From an uncultured Alphaproteobacteria bacterium (GTDB lineage Bacteria > Pseudomonadota > Alphaproteobacteria > RF32 > CAG-239): 63,763 bases of DNA. The stretch is from the NCBI GenBank assembly GCA_947588655.1, contig CANPYS010000005.1, positions 1 to 63,763 of the forward strand. The letters are read 5' to 3'. Below, one piece after another: positions 7,405-18,112 of this stretch. Positions within the stretch are counted from its first letter, which is position 1. Each line of letters begins with the position of its first letter. The position numbers were made by a program, and so were the translations under genes. Under the pieces are notes generated by a model. The model was given only the letters and a program-made list of their open reading frames with translations. It had not been told where the DNA came from and did no database searches.

Positions 7405-9213
7405 TTATACAAAATCTATTTTAGTACGCTTGCGCAAAATGGGGTCTAAAATGCGTTTTCTTAAGCGCAAAGATTTTGGCGTCACCTCCAAAAGCTCATC
7501 TGCTTGAATATACGAAAGCGCTTGTTCCAAGCTCATTTTGCGTGGCGGAATCAAATCAATTGCCTCGTCTTTACCGGCGGCTCTGATATTTGTGAGTTGC
7601 TTAGTGCGCGTTGGATTAACCTCAATATCATTAGATTTTGTATGTTCACCGATAATCATACCCACATAAACAGGGCTATTGTGCTCCACAAACATTGGCC
7701 CGCGATCTTGAAGCTTCCAAAGCGCATAGGCAACAGCCGTGCCGTTTTCGCTAGAAACCAAAACACCTGTGCGCCGCCCCTCAATTTCGCCTTTATAAGG
7801 TTCATAAGCATAAAAAATGCGGTTCATCACGCCTGTGCCACGCGTATCGGTCAAAAATTCGGAATGATACCCAATCAGCCCGCGTGACGGCGCGTGAAAA
7901 ATCAGCCGGACTTTATTCCCAAGCTGAGAAGGAATCATATCTGTCATTTCGGCGCGACGTTGACCTAATTTTTCAACCACAGCACCAGAAAATTCTTCAT
8001 CAACATCAACAACAACTTCTTCCACAGGCTCTAAAAGATTGCCGTTTTCGTCCTTTTTCATCAAGACGCGCGGACGCGAAATAGAAAGCTCAAACCCTTC
8101 GCGACGCATTGTTTCAATCAAAACACCAAGTTGCAGTTCGCCCCGACCGGCAACTTCAAACGAATCAGTGCTATCAGTGCGTGAAATTTTAAGCGCGATA
8201 TTACCTTCCGCCTCTTTGCAAAGCCTGTCCCAAATCATACGCGAAGTCACTTTATCGCCCTCGCGACCAGCCAAAGGCGAGTCGTTGACGGAAAAAGTCA
8301 TAGCGAGTGTTGGCGGATCAATCGGTTGCGCGTGAATAGCGTCATTAACGCTATAATCACAAATCGTATCAGCCACCGTGCCTTTCACAACGCCTGCCAC
8401 CGCCACAATATCGCCAGCATGCGCCTCGTCCAAAGCGGTACGCTCCAAACCACGATAAGCCAAAATTTTGGTAATACGCGTACGCTCCACCTCGCCTTTT
8501 TCATTAATCACTTTAACAGCGTCATTAAGTTTTAAGCTACCCGATTCAATTTTACCCGTTAAAATGCGTCCCAAAAACTTATCAGCTTCCAAGGTTGTAA
8601 CGAGCATTGAAAAAGGCTTATCCGGATTGCATTTTGGCTCAGGCACATACGATAAAATCAGCTCAAAGAGCGGGGTTAAATCCTTCTTTTCATCACTTAA
8701 CTCTTTAACTGCCCAACCATTGCGACCCGAGGCATAAAGCACCGGAAAATCAAGTTGTTCATCATTGGCGTTCAAGCTCACGAACAAGTCAAAAATTTCG
8801 TTTAAGACCTCATCGGGGCGCGCGTCGGGTTTATCGGCCTTATTAATCACGACAATCGGCTTCAAGCCAATTTTAAGCGCCTTGCCCAACACAAACTTTG
8901 TTTGTGGCATTGGACCTTCGGAAGAATCAACAAGCAACACCACGCCGTCCACCATGGAAAGAATCCGTTCCACCTCGCCGCCAAAATCAGCGTGTCCGGG
9001 GGTATCTACAATATTAATATGTTCGCCTTTCCACACCACCGAGGTGCATTTAGAAAGAATAGTAATCCCTCTTTCTCTTTCCAAGTCGTTACTATCCATA
9101 ACGCATTCCGCCACTTTCTGATTATCTCTAAAAGTGCCGCTTTGCTTTAACAAACCGTCCACCAGCGTGGTTTTGCCGTGGTCAACGTGGGCTATAATTG
9201 CAATATTCCTCAT
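7405..9213 (-). CDS. typA: Translational GTPase TypA/BipA
   Basis: 602 aa; 'RNIAIIAHVDHGKTTLVDGLLKQSGTFR', 'RERGITILSK', full-length TypA architecture. Confidence 0.98.
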   Translation of the reverse strand: MRNIAIIAHVDHGKTTLVDGLLKQSGTFRDNQKVAECVMDSNDLERERGITILSKCTSVVWKGEHINIVDTPGHADFGGEVERILSMVDGVVLLVDSSEGPMPQTKFVLGKALKIGLKPIVVINKADKPDARPDEVLNEIFDLFVSLNANDEQLDFPVLYASGRNGWAVKELSDEKKDLTPLFELILSYVPEPKCNPDKPFSMLVTTLEADKFLGRILTGKIESGSLKLNDAVKVINEKGEVERTRITKILAYRGLERTALDEAHAGDIVAVAGVVKGTVADTICDYSVNDAIHAQPIDPPTLAMTFSVNDSPLAGREGDKVTSRMIWDRLCKEAEGNIALKISRTDSTDSFEVAGRGELQLGVLIETMRREGFELSISRPRVLMKKDENGNLLEPVEEVVVDVDEEFSGAVVEKLGQRRAEMTDMIPSQLGNKVRLIFHAPSRGLIGYHSEFLTDTRGTGVMNRIFYAYEPYKGEIEGRRTGVLVSSENGTAVAYALWKLQDRGPMFVEHNSPVYVGMIIGEHTKSNDIEVNPTRTKQLTNIRAAGKDEAIDLIPPRKMSLEQALSYIQADELLEVTPKSLRLRKRILDPILRKRTKIDFV

Positions 9214-9349
9214 TTTTCCGCCTTATTAAAAATTTTTTCGTACCATAGCGCGAAAAATTTAAATTTCAAGAGTTTTTTCAAAAAAACACCCGCCGAAAAG
9301 CGAGCGAAAATAAATTTATAAAACAAAAACCATAACGGATGTTTTGAAA

Positions 9350-9571
9350 CTATTCTTTATGACGGAAAGTGATGCGCCCTTTTGTTAAATCGTAAGGGGT
9401 CATTTCAATATCAACCTTATCGCCGACCATCACGCGAATTCTAAATTTGCGCATTTTACCGGCGGTGTGCGCCAAAATTTCAACGCCATTTTCAAGTTTA
9501 ACGCGGAACATAGCGTTTGGCAATTTTTCAATAACTTCGCCCGTCAGTTCCAAAAGTTCTTCTTTACTCAT
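9350..9571 (-). CDS. infA: Translation initiation factor IF-1
   Basis: '[72 protein letters not shown]'; start trimmed from the 101-aa ORF. Confidence 0.97.
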   Translation of the reverse strand: MSKEELLELTGEVIEKLPNAMFRVKLENGVEILAHTAGKMRKFRIRVMVGDKVDIEMTPYDLTKGRITFRHKE

Positions 9572-9659
9572 ACAAAAATCCTTTTTATTGCAAAACTTTT
9601 TATTGATATAAACCCAAAAAAAATTTTTTGCAAACATTTTCTGAACATTAAGCAAAATT

Positions 9660-9690
9660 TACAAAAAAAACCGCCTAAGCGGTTTTTTTA
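9660..9690. terminator. Bidirectional rho-independent terminator
   Basis: AAAAACCGC ctaa GCGGTTTTTTT. Confidence 0.8.
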
Positions 9691-9691
9691 A

Positions 9692-10009
9692 TTATTTAAC
9701 ATTTTGTTGTCTGTACTCTGCCAATTGCTTTTCAAGACCTTTTGCAAAACCTTGCAAACCATGTTCTTTGGCAAATTTTTCAATTTCCGGATTAGACTTA
9801 CGCTCGGCTTGTATACGACCAAAAGAAATTGTTTCAAGCCCCAATTCCTTTTTAAGCGTAGCAACAGAAGGACGATTGGGCTTATCATAATAGGTTACCC
9901 GATTACTTAAATTGTTTTCAACTGAGGCAACTAGTTTGCTTTTTATCCGAGGTCTTTTTGCCTTAACGCGTTCTTTAGCCTCTATAATTTCTTTTCCTAA
10001 ATCTACCAT
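9692..10009 (-). CDS. Hypothetical protein
   Basis: 105 aa ORF, hydrophilic, followed by terminator. Confidence 0.55.
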   Translation of the reverse strand: MVDLGKEIIEAKERVKAKRPRIKSKLVASVENNLSNRVTYYDKPNRPSVATLKKELGLETISFGRIQAERKSNPEIEKFAKEHGLQGFAKGLEKQLAEYRQQNVK

Positions 10010-10138
10010 TTTCGTATCCTTTCGGTGTTCTTTTGTCCATCATAACCCACTTTTTATAATTTTGTCAAGAACTATTTTTAAATTTTTTATTTTCTTAACG
10101 CAAAGATAATCTTTTTATGTTAATTTCTCAATAACTTT

Positions 10139-12628
10139 ATGCAACATGTGGAAAAAAGAATGTCATTATTTAAATCTATTGCCACCTTTGGCGGATTTAC
10201 GTTTATAAGCCGCATAACCGGCTTTTTGCGCGATATGGTTTTAGCCAACCTTTTAGGCGCGGGCATGGTGTCCGATGCCTTTTTTGTATCGTTCAAACTG
10301 CCGAATTTATTCCGTAGCTTATTCGCCGAGGGGGCTTTCACAAGCGCGTTTGTGCCGATTTTTTCACAAAAATTGGTTTCAGAAGGCAAAAAAAATTCGC
10401 TCCTTTTTGCCGGACAAGCCATTTCGGTTTTGATTTTATTTTTAATTATATTTGTGGCGTTGTTTGAAATTTTTATGCCCACGGTGGTGCATATTTTAGC
10501 CCCGGGGTTTGTTCATGATGCCGGCAAAATTGAACTAGCGGCAAGTTTATGCCGAATCACTTTTCCTTTTTTGCTCTTTATTTCTATTGTATCATTTCAA
10601 GCGGGCATCTTAAACTCGTTTGAAAAGTTTGCCGCACCTGCCGCCGCGCCCATTATCTTAAACCTGACTATGATTTTAAGCGGTTTTATCTTTGTGCCTT
10701 TTACGCCAACGCCGGCGCATGCTTTTGCTTTTGGTATCACGCTTGCCGGAATCCTTGAAATTTTGTGGCTTCAATTTTTCTTAGCGCGACAAAACGCCTT
10801 TATTCGCCCTTATTTTCATCCGTTTGAGGTTTTGCGCAACCCGCAAATCAGACTTTTATTCAAACGCATTGCCCCTGGCATCGTTGGCGCGGGCATTTAT
10901 CAAATAAATATGGTGGTAGACACCATTTTAGTTTCATTGGTTGGCACGGGCGCTATTTCGTGGCTTTATTACGCCAATCGCTTGCAACAACTGCCTTTAG
11001 GCGTGGTTGGCGCGGCAATTAGCGTGGCTTTACTGCCCATTCTTTCCAAGCAACTTAAATCGGGCGATGTCGTTGAAAGCCGGCAATCACAAGACAAAGC
11101 CTTAGAATACGGCGCATTGTTATCTTTTCCGGCGGCGGTTTTAATGTTTACGCTTTCAAAACCGATGATTAACATTTTGTTTGAGCATGGACGCTTTAGC
11201 GCAACCGATACAACCCTCACATCTTATGCTCTCATGGCTTATGCTATCGGCTTACCGTGCTATGTGCTTGCCAAAGCCTTAATGCCTAACTTTTTCGCGC
11301 GGGGCGATACGGTAACGCCCGTTAAATACAGTGCGGTTGTTTTTGGCACAAATCTTGTGGCGAATCTTATTTTAATGCAATGGTTTGGACATGTCGGCAT
11401 TGCCGCCGCAACAACCTTAGCGGCTTTTGTTTCGGTTTATCAATATTTACACGGGCTTAAAAAGCGCGCTTATTGGCAAATGTCGGCAACCTTAAAACGC
11501 AAACTCTTTAAAATAGGGCTATGCAGTTTATTGATGGGCTTATCTGTTTGGATTTTGAGCTTTTTACTCGGCAACTGGCTTGAGCTTAACGTTTTGTTCA
11601 AGCTGATTGTTTTAGGCGGAATTTCAGTTTTTGGGTTGGCTGTATTTTTGGTATGCGCCAAGCTTTTGGGCGTGCTAGACGTAACAGAAATTTTAGCGAC
11701 CTTTTTGAAAAGAAAGAAAAAAAGCGCGATTGCCTTAGGGCTTGGACTTTGCCTTTTTGCCACAGTACCTGTGGCTGAGGCAAAAGAACCTCTGATAAAC
11801 TTTGAAAAACAAGGTGTGTTTCTATCAGATTTTTCCACGGCGGAACTGGAAGAATTTTATAAAGACGCGGATTATCAAAAATATATTGAACCCGAGGGCA
11901 ACGCTTATCCGCGCATTTTTGTGCGCAATTTGCCTTTTGATTACGCCGCTTATGCCAATTTAACCGAGCGCAACCGCTTGTTTATCAAAATTTTGATGCC
12001 CTTGGTGCTTAAAGTCAACAATGAAGTTCTTGAAGATCGTGCCGATTTAGAAGCGTTAAAATACGGTCGCGCCGACACCCCTGATTTTGACGCCACCGAA
12101 TGCGGCATTTTGGAAGAATTTTCCAAAAAATACGATGTTTTTACGCCTTTTGAAGATACGCGCCGTTGCGCTAAAATGCTTGATGAACTGCTCCAAAAAG
12201 CCGATATTGTGCCACCCTCTATTTTAATTGCCGCGGCGGCAATTTATACCGATTGGGGAACATCGCGGGTGGCGGTTGAAGGCAATAATTTATATCAGGC
12301 ACGCAACTGGTATAGCAATGAAGGGCTTGTTTCAACCGAAGAACCAAACGAGCCTTATCGCTTTAAGATTTATCCGTCTTTAGAAGAATCTATTCGCGAA
12401 TATGTGCTTAAAATCAATAGCCACGTTAATTATAAGCAATTCAGGGACGCGCGCGCGGTTTCGCACAAGTTTAGCGAGGTAATGTACGGCAAACGCCTAG
12501 ATTGGGCGTTTGTATTAGATAACAATTTACAAAATTACGCCGGACTTTTAGATTACACGCTCACGTTTTATCGTTTGCAAAGTCTGGATGAAGCAGAATT
12601 GGAGCCGGAATATGACTTTAAAGATTAA
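10139..12628 (+). CDS. murJ: MurJ lipid II flippase fused to a C-terminal Bax-like glucosaminidase-family domain
   Basis: 829-aa single ORF; aa 1-~522 MurJ/MviN ('SIATFGGFTFISRITGFLRDMVLANLLGAG...FRSLFAEGAF'); aa ~523-829 signal-peptide-like segment then 'PPSILIAAAAIYTDWGTSRVAVEGNNLYQARNWY' as in Bax/glucosaminidase proteins. Confidence 0.9.
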   Translation: MQHVEKRMSLFKSIATFGGFTFISRITGFLRDMVLANLLGAGMVSDAFFVSFKLPNLFRSLFAEGAFTSAFVPIFSQKLVSEGKKNSLLFAGQAISVLILFLIIFVALFEIFMPTVVHILAPGFVHDAGKIELAASLCRITFPFLLFISIVSFQAGILNSFEKFAAPAAAPIILNLTMILSGFIFVPFTPTPAHAFAFGITLAGILEILWLQFFLARQNAFIRPYFHPFEVLRNPQIRLLFKRIAPGIVGAGIYQINMVVDTILVSLVGTGAISWLYYANRLQQLPLGVVGAAISVALLPILSKQLKSGDVVESRQSQDKALEYGALLSFPAAVLMFTLSKPMINILFEHGRFSATDTTLTSYALMAYAIGLPCYVLAKALMPNFFARGDTVTPVKYSAVVFGTNLVANLILMQWFGHVGIAAATTLAAFVSVYQYLHGLKKRAYWQMSATLKRKLFKIGLCSLLMGLSVWILSFLLGNWLELNVLFKLIVLGGISVFGLAVFLVCAKLLGVLDVTEILATFLKRKKKSAIALGLGLCLFATVPVAEAKEPLINFEKQGVFLSDFSTAELEEFYKDADYQKYIEPEGNAYPRIFVRNLPFDYAAYANLTERNRLFIKILMPLVLKVNNEVLEDRADLEALKYGRADTPDFDATECGILEEFSKKYDVFTPFEDTRRCAKMLDELLQKADIVPPSILIAAAAIYTDWGTSRVAVEGNNLYQARNWYSNEGLVSTEEPNEPYRFKIYPSLEESIREYVLKINSHVNYKQFRDARAVSHKFSEVMYGKRLDWAFVLDNNLQNYAGLLDYTLTFYRLQSLDEAELEPEYDFKD

Positions 12629-13322
12629 CCCTGTTTTATGCCGAGAAGGCATGATGGATAATTACGCCTATATTTTACAAGACGTTTCAACAGGTGTATC
12701 GGCGGTGGTTGACGCTTCCGAAGCCGCACCGATTGTTAAATGCTTAAACAAGCTTAAAATCAAGCCCGATTACATTTTAACAACACATCATCACTTTGAC
12801 CATGTTGGCGGCAATGCCGAGCTTAAAAATTTATATCAGCTCAAAATTATCGGTCCTGCGCAAGAAAGCCTGCTTATTCCCGAGCTTGACATCGGCCTCA
12901 ATGACGGCGATGTTTTTACCTTAGGCGAAAGCAAAATGCGCGTTTTGAGCGCGGCGGGGCATACCAAAGGGCATATTTTGTTTTATTTTGAAAAAGATAA
13001 AGCGCTTTTTACAGGCGATGTTTTGTTTAATTTAAGCATTGGCGCTATCTTTGAGGGTACAGAGACGCAAATGCTTCTTTCGCTTTCCAAAATTTGCGCT
13101 TTGCCTGACGATGTTTTGTTTTATCCAGGGCATGAATATACTTCCATGGGGCTTTCGGCGCTTTCGGATTCTGTTGAATCAGAAAAACTTTATAAAACTT
13201 TGGCGTTAGAAAGGCTTTCAAAAAACAAGCCCGTGCCGCCACTCACGCTTGGGCTTGAAAAACAATGCAACCCTTATTTGCGCAACATCGCGGCAGACTG
13301 CCACATTTTTTCAATGTTATAA
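12612..13322 (+). CDS. gloB: Hydroxyacylglutathione hydrolase (glyoxalase II)
   Basis: 'YILTTHHHFDHVGGNAEL...SAAGHTKGHILFY...LFTGDVLF...YPGHEYT' metallo-beta-lactamase fold; start trimmed to MTLKINPV, overlapping murJ stop. Confidence 0.92.
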   Translation: MTLKINPVLCREGMMDNYAYILQDVSTGVSAVVDASEAAPIVKCLNKLKIKPDYILTTHHHFDHVGGNAELKNLYQLKIIGPAQESLLIPELDIGLNDGDVFTLGESKMRVLSAAGHTKGHILFYFEKDKALFTGDVLFNLSIGAIFEGTETQMLLSLSKICALPDDVLFYPGHEYTSMGLSALSDSVESEKLYKTLALERLSKNKPVPPLTLGLEKQCNPYLRNIAADCHIFSML

Positions 13323-13606
13323 AAAGCGCGCACTTCAGGCTTAAAAATATGCACAATCACATCAAAAGCATCTATTAAAACCCAATCGGCTTTTTCCAAG
13401 CCCTCAACATTTGTTTTGACACCTGCTTTTTTAAGATTCTCGGCAATTTTTTCTGCAATAGAAGCAACATGCCTTTGCGATGTGCCGCTTGCCACGACCA
13501 TTTTGCCCGCAACCGATGAAATGCCCGTTAAGTCAATACTGATAATATCTTGCGCTTTCATATCTTCAAGTGTTTCGGTAACGATTTTTAATATTTTATC
13601 TTCCAT
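13274..13606 (-). CDS. rsfS: Ribosomal silencing factor RsfS
   Basis: 110 aa; 'MVVASGTSQRHVASIAEKI...EGLEKADWVLIDAFDVIVHIFKPEVRAFYNIEKMW'. Confidence 0.95.
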   Translation of the reverse strand: MEDKILKIVTETLEDMKAQDIISIDLTGISSVAGKMVVASGTSQRHVASIAEKIAENLKKAGVKTNVEGLEKADWVLIDAFDVIVHIFKPEVRAFYNIEKMWQSAAMLRK

Positions 13607-13616
13607 TTTTTAATCC

Positions 13617-14678
<1,062 letters not shown>

Positions 14679-14729
14679 TCAAAACAAAAGGGGGCGAAAA
14701 CCTCACCCCCTCCGCCAATTGTGTTAAGA

Positions 14730-14981
14730 TTATTCGCTAACAACCGAAACAAAGACTTTGTCTTCTTTGCTCTTGAACTCAACCTTACCTTCGGCAACAG
14801 CAAAAATGGTGTGGTCTTTGCCCATATCCACATTATTGCCGGGATGATATTTTGTTCCGCGCTGGCGGATAATGATTGTTCCGGGGATAACAGATTCGCC
14901 ACCGAATTTTTTAACGCCTAAACGACGTCCGATAGAATCGCGTCCGTTAGAGGAACTACCGCCTGACTTCTTATGTGCCAT
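14730..14981 (-). CDS. rpmA: 50S ribosomal protein L27
   Basis: '[48 protein letters not shown]'. Confidence 0.98.
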   Translation of the reverse strand: MAHKKSGGSSSNGRDSIGRRLGVKKFGGESVIPGTIIIRQRGTKYHPGNNVDMGKDHTIFAVAEGKVEFKSKEDKVFVSVVSE

Positions 14982-14999
14982 TTCTTTACTCCTTAAACC

Positions 15000-15311
15000 T
15001 TATTTTGCGACAACACTGGTAATTTTAACCAATGTAATTTGTTGTCTATGACCGTTTTTACGACGATAATTTTGACGTCTTTTCTTTTTAAAGATAATCA
15101 CTTTCGCGTCTTTAGCTTGCTTTAAAACGGTTGCTTTGACGGAAGCGCCCTCAACAAAAGGCGTGCCAACAGTTTCGCCCATAGCCAAAACCTCGTTGAA
15201 AACGACCTCTTTGCCTTCTTCGCCGGCAATTTTTTCAATTTTCAAAACATCGCCTTCAGCGACTTTATATTGCTTTCCGCCTGTTTTAATAACTGCGTAC
15301 ATTTTCTTCAC
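15000..15311 (-). CDS. rplU: 50S ribosomal protein L21
   Basis: 'MYAVIKTGGKQYKVAEGDVLKIEKI...KKRRQNYRRKNGHRQQ'. Confidence 0.98.
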   Translation of the reverse strand: MKKMYAVIKTGGKQYKVAEGDVLKIEKIAGEEGKEVVFNEVLAMGETVGTPFVEGASVKATVLKQAKDAKVIIFKKKRRQNYRRKNGHRQQITLVKITSVVAK

Positions 15312-15346
15312 CTAATTTTTGATTTAAACACAAAATGTTGACTTGC

Positions 15347-15374
15347 ACTATACATAACTTTTTTATCCTGTCAA
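15347..15374 (-). promoter_or_regulatory. Sigma70-like promoter of rplU-rpmA-obgE
   Basis: On - strand TTGACA-N16-TATAGT upstream of rplU. Confidence 0.7.
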
Positions 15375-15392
15375 CAACATTTTAAGAAAATT

Positions 15393-15866
15393 TTAGTTTT
15401 TCTTCTTTTTTTGTTGTTCGCGCTTTAAAACGCGCCACAATTCAGGACGCATAAAACGCCCGCGCCATAAGCCTTTTTGGGCTTGTTTTGCCTCAGCTTC
15501 GGCTTTAACATAGGCTTTGCTCCGATAAGAAATAGCATGCCCCGATTGAACCATTTCGCGGTTAAGCTCAAGCCCGTCCGCCTTGCAAACACACAAATCC
15601 CGCCCGTAACGATCAGTTTTTTTGACTTTGCACGCCACATTTTTGGCTTTTGCGACCAAATTTTTCAAATATTCAAACGATTCTTTTCCACAGGCATAAG
15701 GCATATTTTGCGAATCATAGCAAATTTGCAAATATTCAGGCGCGTCAATGCCAATAAGCCGGATTTGGCGCGAGCCCTCTGCCAAACTGTCGCCGTCAAT
15801 CACCTTTATTTCGGCGCTTGCGACACTTGCCCATAACATAAAAAGCACTGCATATAAAATTTTCAT
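15393..15866 (-). CDS. Secreted thermonuclease-like (SNase) protein
   Basis: Signal peptide 'MKILYAVLFMLWASVASAEIKVIDGDSL', 'IRLIGIDAPE', 'DRYGRDLC...LNREMVQSGHA'; start trimmed from 15923. Confidence 0.85.
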   Translation of the reverse strand: MKILYAVLFMLWASVASAEIKVIDGDSLAEGSRQIRLIGIDAPEYLQICYDSQNMPYACGKESFEYLKNLVAKAKNVACKVKKTDRYGRDLCVCKADGLELNREMVQSGHAISYRSKAYVKAEAEAKQAQKGLWRGRFMRPELWRVLKREQQKKKKN

Positions 15867-15958
15867 AGTTGACACCTTGATATAATTTGTGCGAAAGTAT
15901 ATGAAAGTATAAAAAAATCGCAAGCTTTTTTTGCGACGTTTTTATTTGTTAATAATCA

Positions 15959-17146
15959 ATGCCCTTGATTATGCATGAGAGGTTGAGCGTGTTAAAAAAA
16001 TTGTTTTTATATTTGCCGATTATTGCTTTATTGCCGGTTTTGGCGTCATGTACCTATGTGGAAAAATATTTTTCTAAGCCCCAAGCAGAACCTGTCCGCG
16101 CGGAGATTTGGGAACCCAAAATAGCCCCCGCCGAGTCGGTTATTGTTTGCCGCGACAGACAATGCGCACCTGCCAAAATTTCTATGTCGCGCGAATATAT
16201 TTATAACTCGCTTTTGCATTTGTTAGACAACAACACGCAACAACGGGCGCTTTTGTGTACCGCCAACCCCGAATCACATGTTTGCACGGAAGAATATTTA
16301 GTTATGCCCATGACCATTGGCATTACGCCGGCGCACATGTATATTAACGATGTCAAAATTACAGATGTTTCCGTGGCGCTTAATCGCAAAAGCATTGACT
16401 TAATCTTAAATTATAACATTACCTTTAACGGGCAAACGCCTACCTGCAAGCCTGCCAAGACGCTTGTTTATGTTAAAAATTCGCAAAACATTGTCATGGA
16501 AGACGCCGGCTTTAGCTGCAAGATGACAACCATTGGCACCTCATCTGTTAAAACATTGTTTGCTATTGATTATATTGACTTAGATTATGGCTACATTGGC
16601 GGTTATTATTCCATAGGTGTTTCAGGGCCTGCGTTTGGCGGAAATTCGGGCTATATGCTTATGCGCCTACCCCAAAATGCTTATCCGCTCTCGCCTGACT
16701 TGATTTATAAAGAACCAGAGCCTGAACCTGAGCCTGAACCTGTCGTTGAGCCTGCGCCTGCACCTGCGCCTGTTCCTGCACCTGAACCTGTTGCAGAACC
16801 CGCGCCTGAAGCGCCAACAACAGTAACCGTGACTGTTACGGAAGAAGTGCCGGAAACGCAACCTTTATTATATAAAGCAGAGCCACAGCCGGATCCAACT
16901 TTTGTAACGGAAGGCGTGCAAGTTTTTCCGCTTAAGCGCAAATTTAGAAAACCTGCGCCTGAAACAACGGAAACCGTAACCGAAAAACCAGCGGAAAAGT
17001 CAACAACAAAACCTTCGGAAAAAGTGGCTGAAGAAAAGGTCGCGGAAGAAAAACCGCAAGCAAATGAAAAGCCTGAGCCCAAAACTAAAGCGCAAACACA
17101 AGAAAAAGCGCCTGAGCAAAAGCCTAGCCAAGAAAAAGCCTCTTAA
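15959..17146 (+). CDS. Putative lipoprotein with Pro/Glu/Ala-rich low-complexity region
   Basis: 395 aa; lipobox 'LPVLASC', PEPEPEPEPV and PAPAPAPVPAPEPV repeats, charged C-terminus. Confidence 0.7.
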   Translation: MPLIMHERLSVLKKLFLYLPIIALLPVLASCTYVEKYFSKPQAEPVRAEIWEPKIAPAESVIVCRDRQCAPAKISMSREYIYNSLLHLLDNNTQQRALLCTANPESHVCTEEYLVMPMTIGITPAHMYINDVKITDVSVALNRKSIDLILNYNITFNGQTPTCKPAKTLVYVKNSQNIVMEDAGFSCKMTTIGTSSVKTLFAIDYIDLDYGYIGGYYSIGVSGPAFGGNSGYMLMRLPQNAYPLSPDLIYKEPEPEPEPEPVVEPAPAPAPVPAPEPVAEPAPEAPTTVTVTVTEEVPETQPLLYKAEPQPDPTFVTEGVQVFPLKRKFRKPAPETTETVTEKPAEKSTTKPSEKVAEEKVAEEKPQANEKPEPKTKAQTQEKAPEQKPSQEKAS

Positions 17147-17583
17147 AAGAGACTTTTATTTTGGGCGCAAGCTTTTATAAAAGCCTCAGCAATCGGAACA
17201 TCTGCTTTTGTCAGCGCATAATTCATAATTTCAGAGGGCTTAACCCAAGCATAAGATTCGTGTGCCGTTAAAAGCCCAATTTCAGGCGTGGCGCAAGTTG
17301 CGATAAACGCATGCAAATGAACAACCCCAAAGTCATAAGTATGACAAATGCTCATAAACGATTGCTTAACTTCCAACTCAAGCCCCATTTCTTCCATAAG
17401 CTCACGTTTAAGACATTGTTCCAAGGTTTCGCCTTTTTCAAGCTTGCCACCTGGAAATTCCCATAAAAAAGGCAACGATTTATCATGCCGCCGTTGCCCT
17501 AATAAAACTTTGCCGCCACATAATATGATGCCGGCGGCAATTTCAAGATTTTGAGAATCAGACTTTTTTGATAGGTTTAACAT
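17143..17583 (-). CDS. mutT: MutT-like 8-oxo-dGTP diphosphatase (Nudix)
   Basis: Nudix box 'GGKLEKGETLEQCLKRELMEEMGLEL'; start trimmed to MLNLSKK, overlapping gcrA 3' end. Confidence 0.9.
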   Translation of the reverse strand: MLNLSKKSDSQNLEIAAGIILCGGKVLLGQRRHDKSLPFLWEFPGGKLEKGETLEQCLKRELMEEMGLELEVKQSFMSICHTYDFGVVHLHAFIATCATPEIGLLTAHESYAWVKPSEIMNYALTKADVPIAEAFIKACAQNKSLF

Positions 17584-18007
17584 AAGCCATCGCCGCATGT
17601 TCTTCACAATAGGTCTGTCCGCTTTTAACCTTTTTGCCACAAAAGCAAAAGCCCTCGTCACGCGGATCACCAATCGGCCACCGACAAGTATGATTATCAA
17701 GCTCTGTCAAGGGCAAACAGCCGTTTTGTTCTGATGAAGGAGCAACCATACTGGTATTATTAATTTCAATTGGGGTAATGACAAATTTTTTAGAGAAGTT
17801 TTCTGCCTGAACAGATACTTGCTCGTCCTGATTTTCATCTTCAGATTTCCTCTTAATTGGCGAAGGGCGTGCCGTCAGATTCAAGCGATGCACCTTGCCG
17901 ACAATAGAATTTTTAGAAACGCCTAAAGTTTTAGCAATTTCATTAGCGGTCAGGCCTTTTTTCCACATTTGGCGCAGGCCTTCAATCATTTCATCTGTCC
18001 AAATCAT
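17558..18007 (-). CDS. gcrA: GcrA cell-cycle regulator
   Basis: 'MIWTDEMIEGLRQMWKKGLTANEIAKTLG-VSKNSIVGKVHRLNL...CRWPIGDPRDEGFCFCGKKVKSGQTYCEEHAAMAY'. Confidence 0.95.
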   Translation of the reverse strand: MIWTDEMIEGLRQMWKKGLTANEIAKTLGVSKNSIVGKVHRLNLTARPSPIKRKSEDENQDEQVSVQAENFSKKFVITPIEINNTSMVAPSSEQNGCLPLTELDNHTCRWPIGDPRDEGFCFCGKKVKSGQTYCEEHAAMAYVKPIKKV

Positions 18008-18112
18008 TGATAACCTCCTTTGGATAATGATTTTTTTTATTTTATGCAAATATTTTGTTTAAGTCCAGCGCTTTTTTTGAAATAGTGCTTTTTATTTTTA
18101 AAAAAGTGTGTT

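Noticed and set aside
7504-9150. Series of + strand ORFs (7504-7887, 8039-8335, 8468-8737, 8765-9121, 8902-9150)
   Set aside because: Shadow ORFs antisense to typA
11470-11838. 122-aa and 61-aa minus-strand ORFs inside murJ
   Set aside because: Overlap the conserved MurJ/linker coding frame on the other strand; no motifs
10139-12628. Two adjacent genes (murJ and bax-like) instead of a fusion
   Set aside because: No stop codon separates them and no obvious RBS precedes the internal TTG at 11705; internal initiation remains possible and is listed as a test
16705-17082. 125-aa minus-strand GSGSGSG/GAGAGAG ORF
   Set aside because: Antisense reflection of the PEPEP/PAPAP coding repeat of the lipoprotein gene
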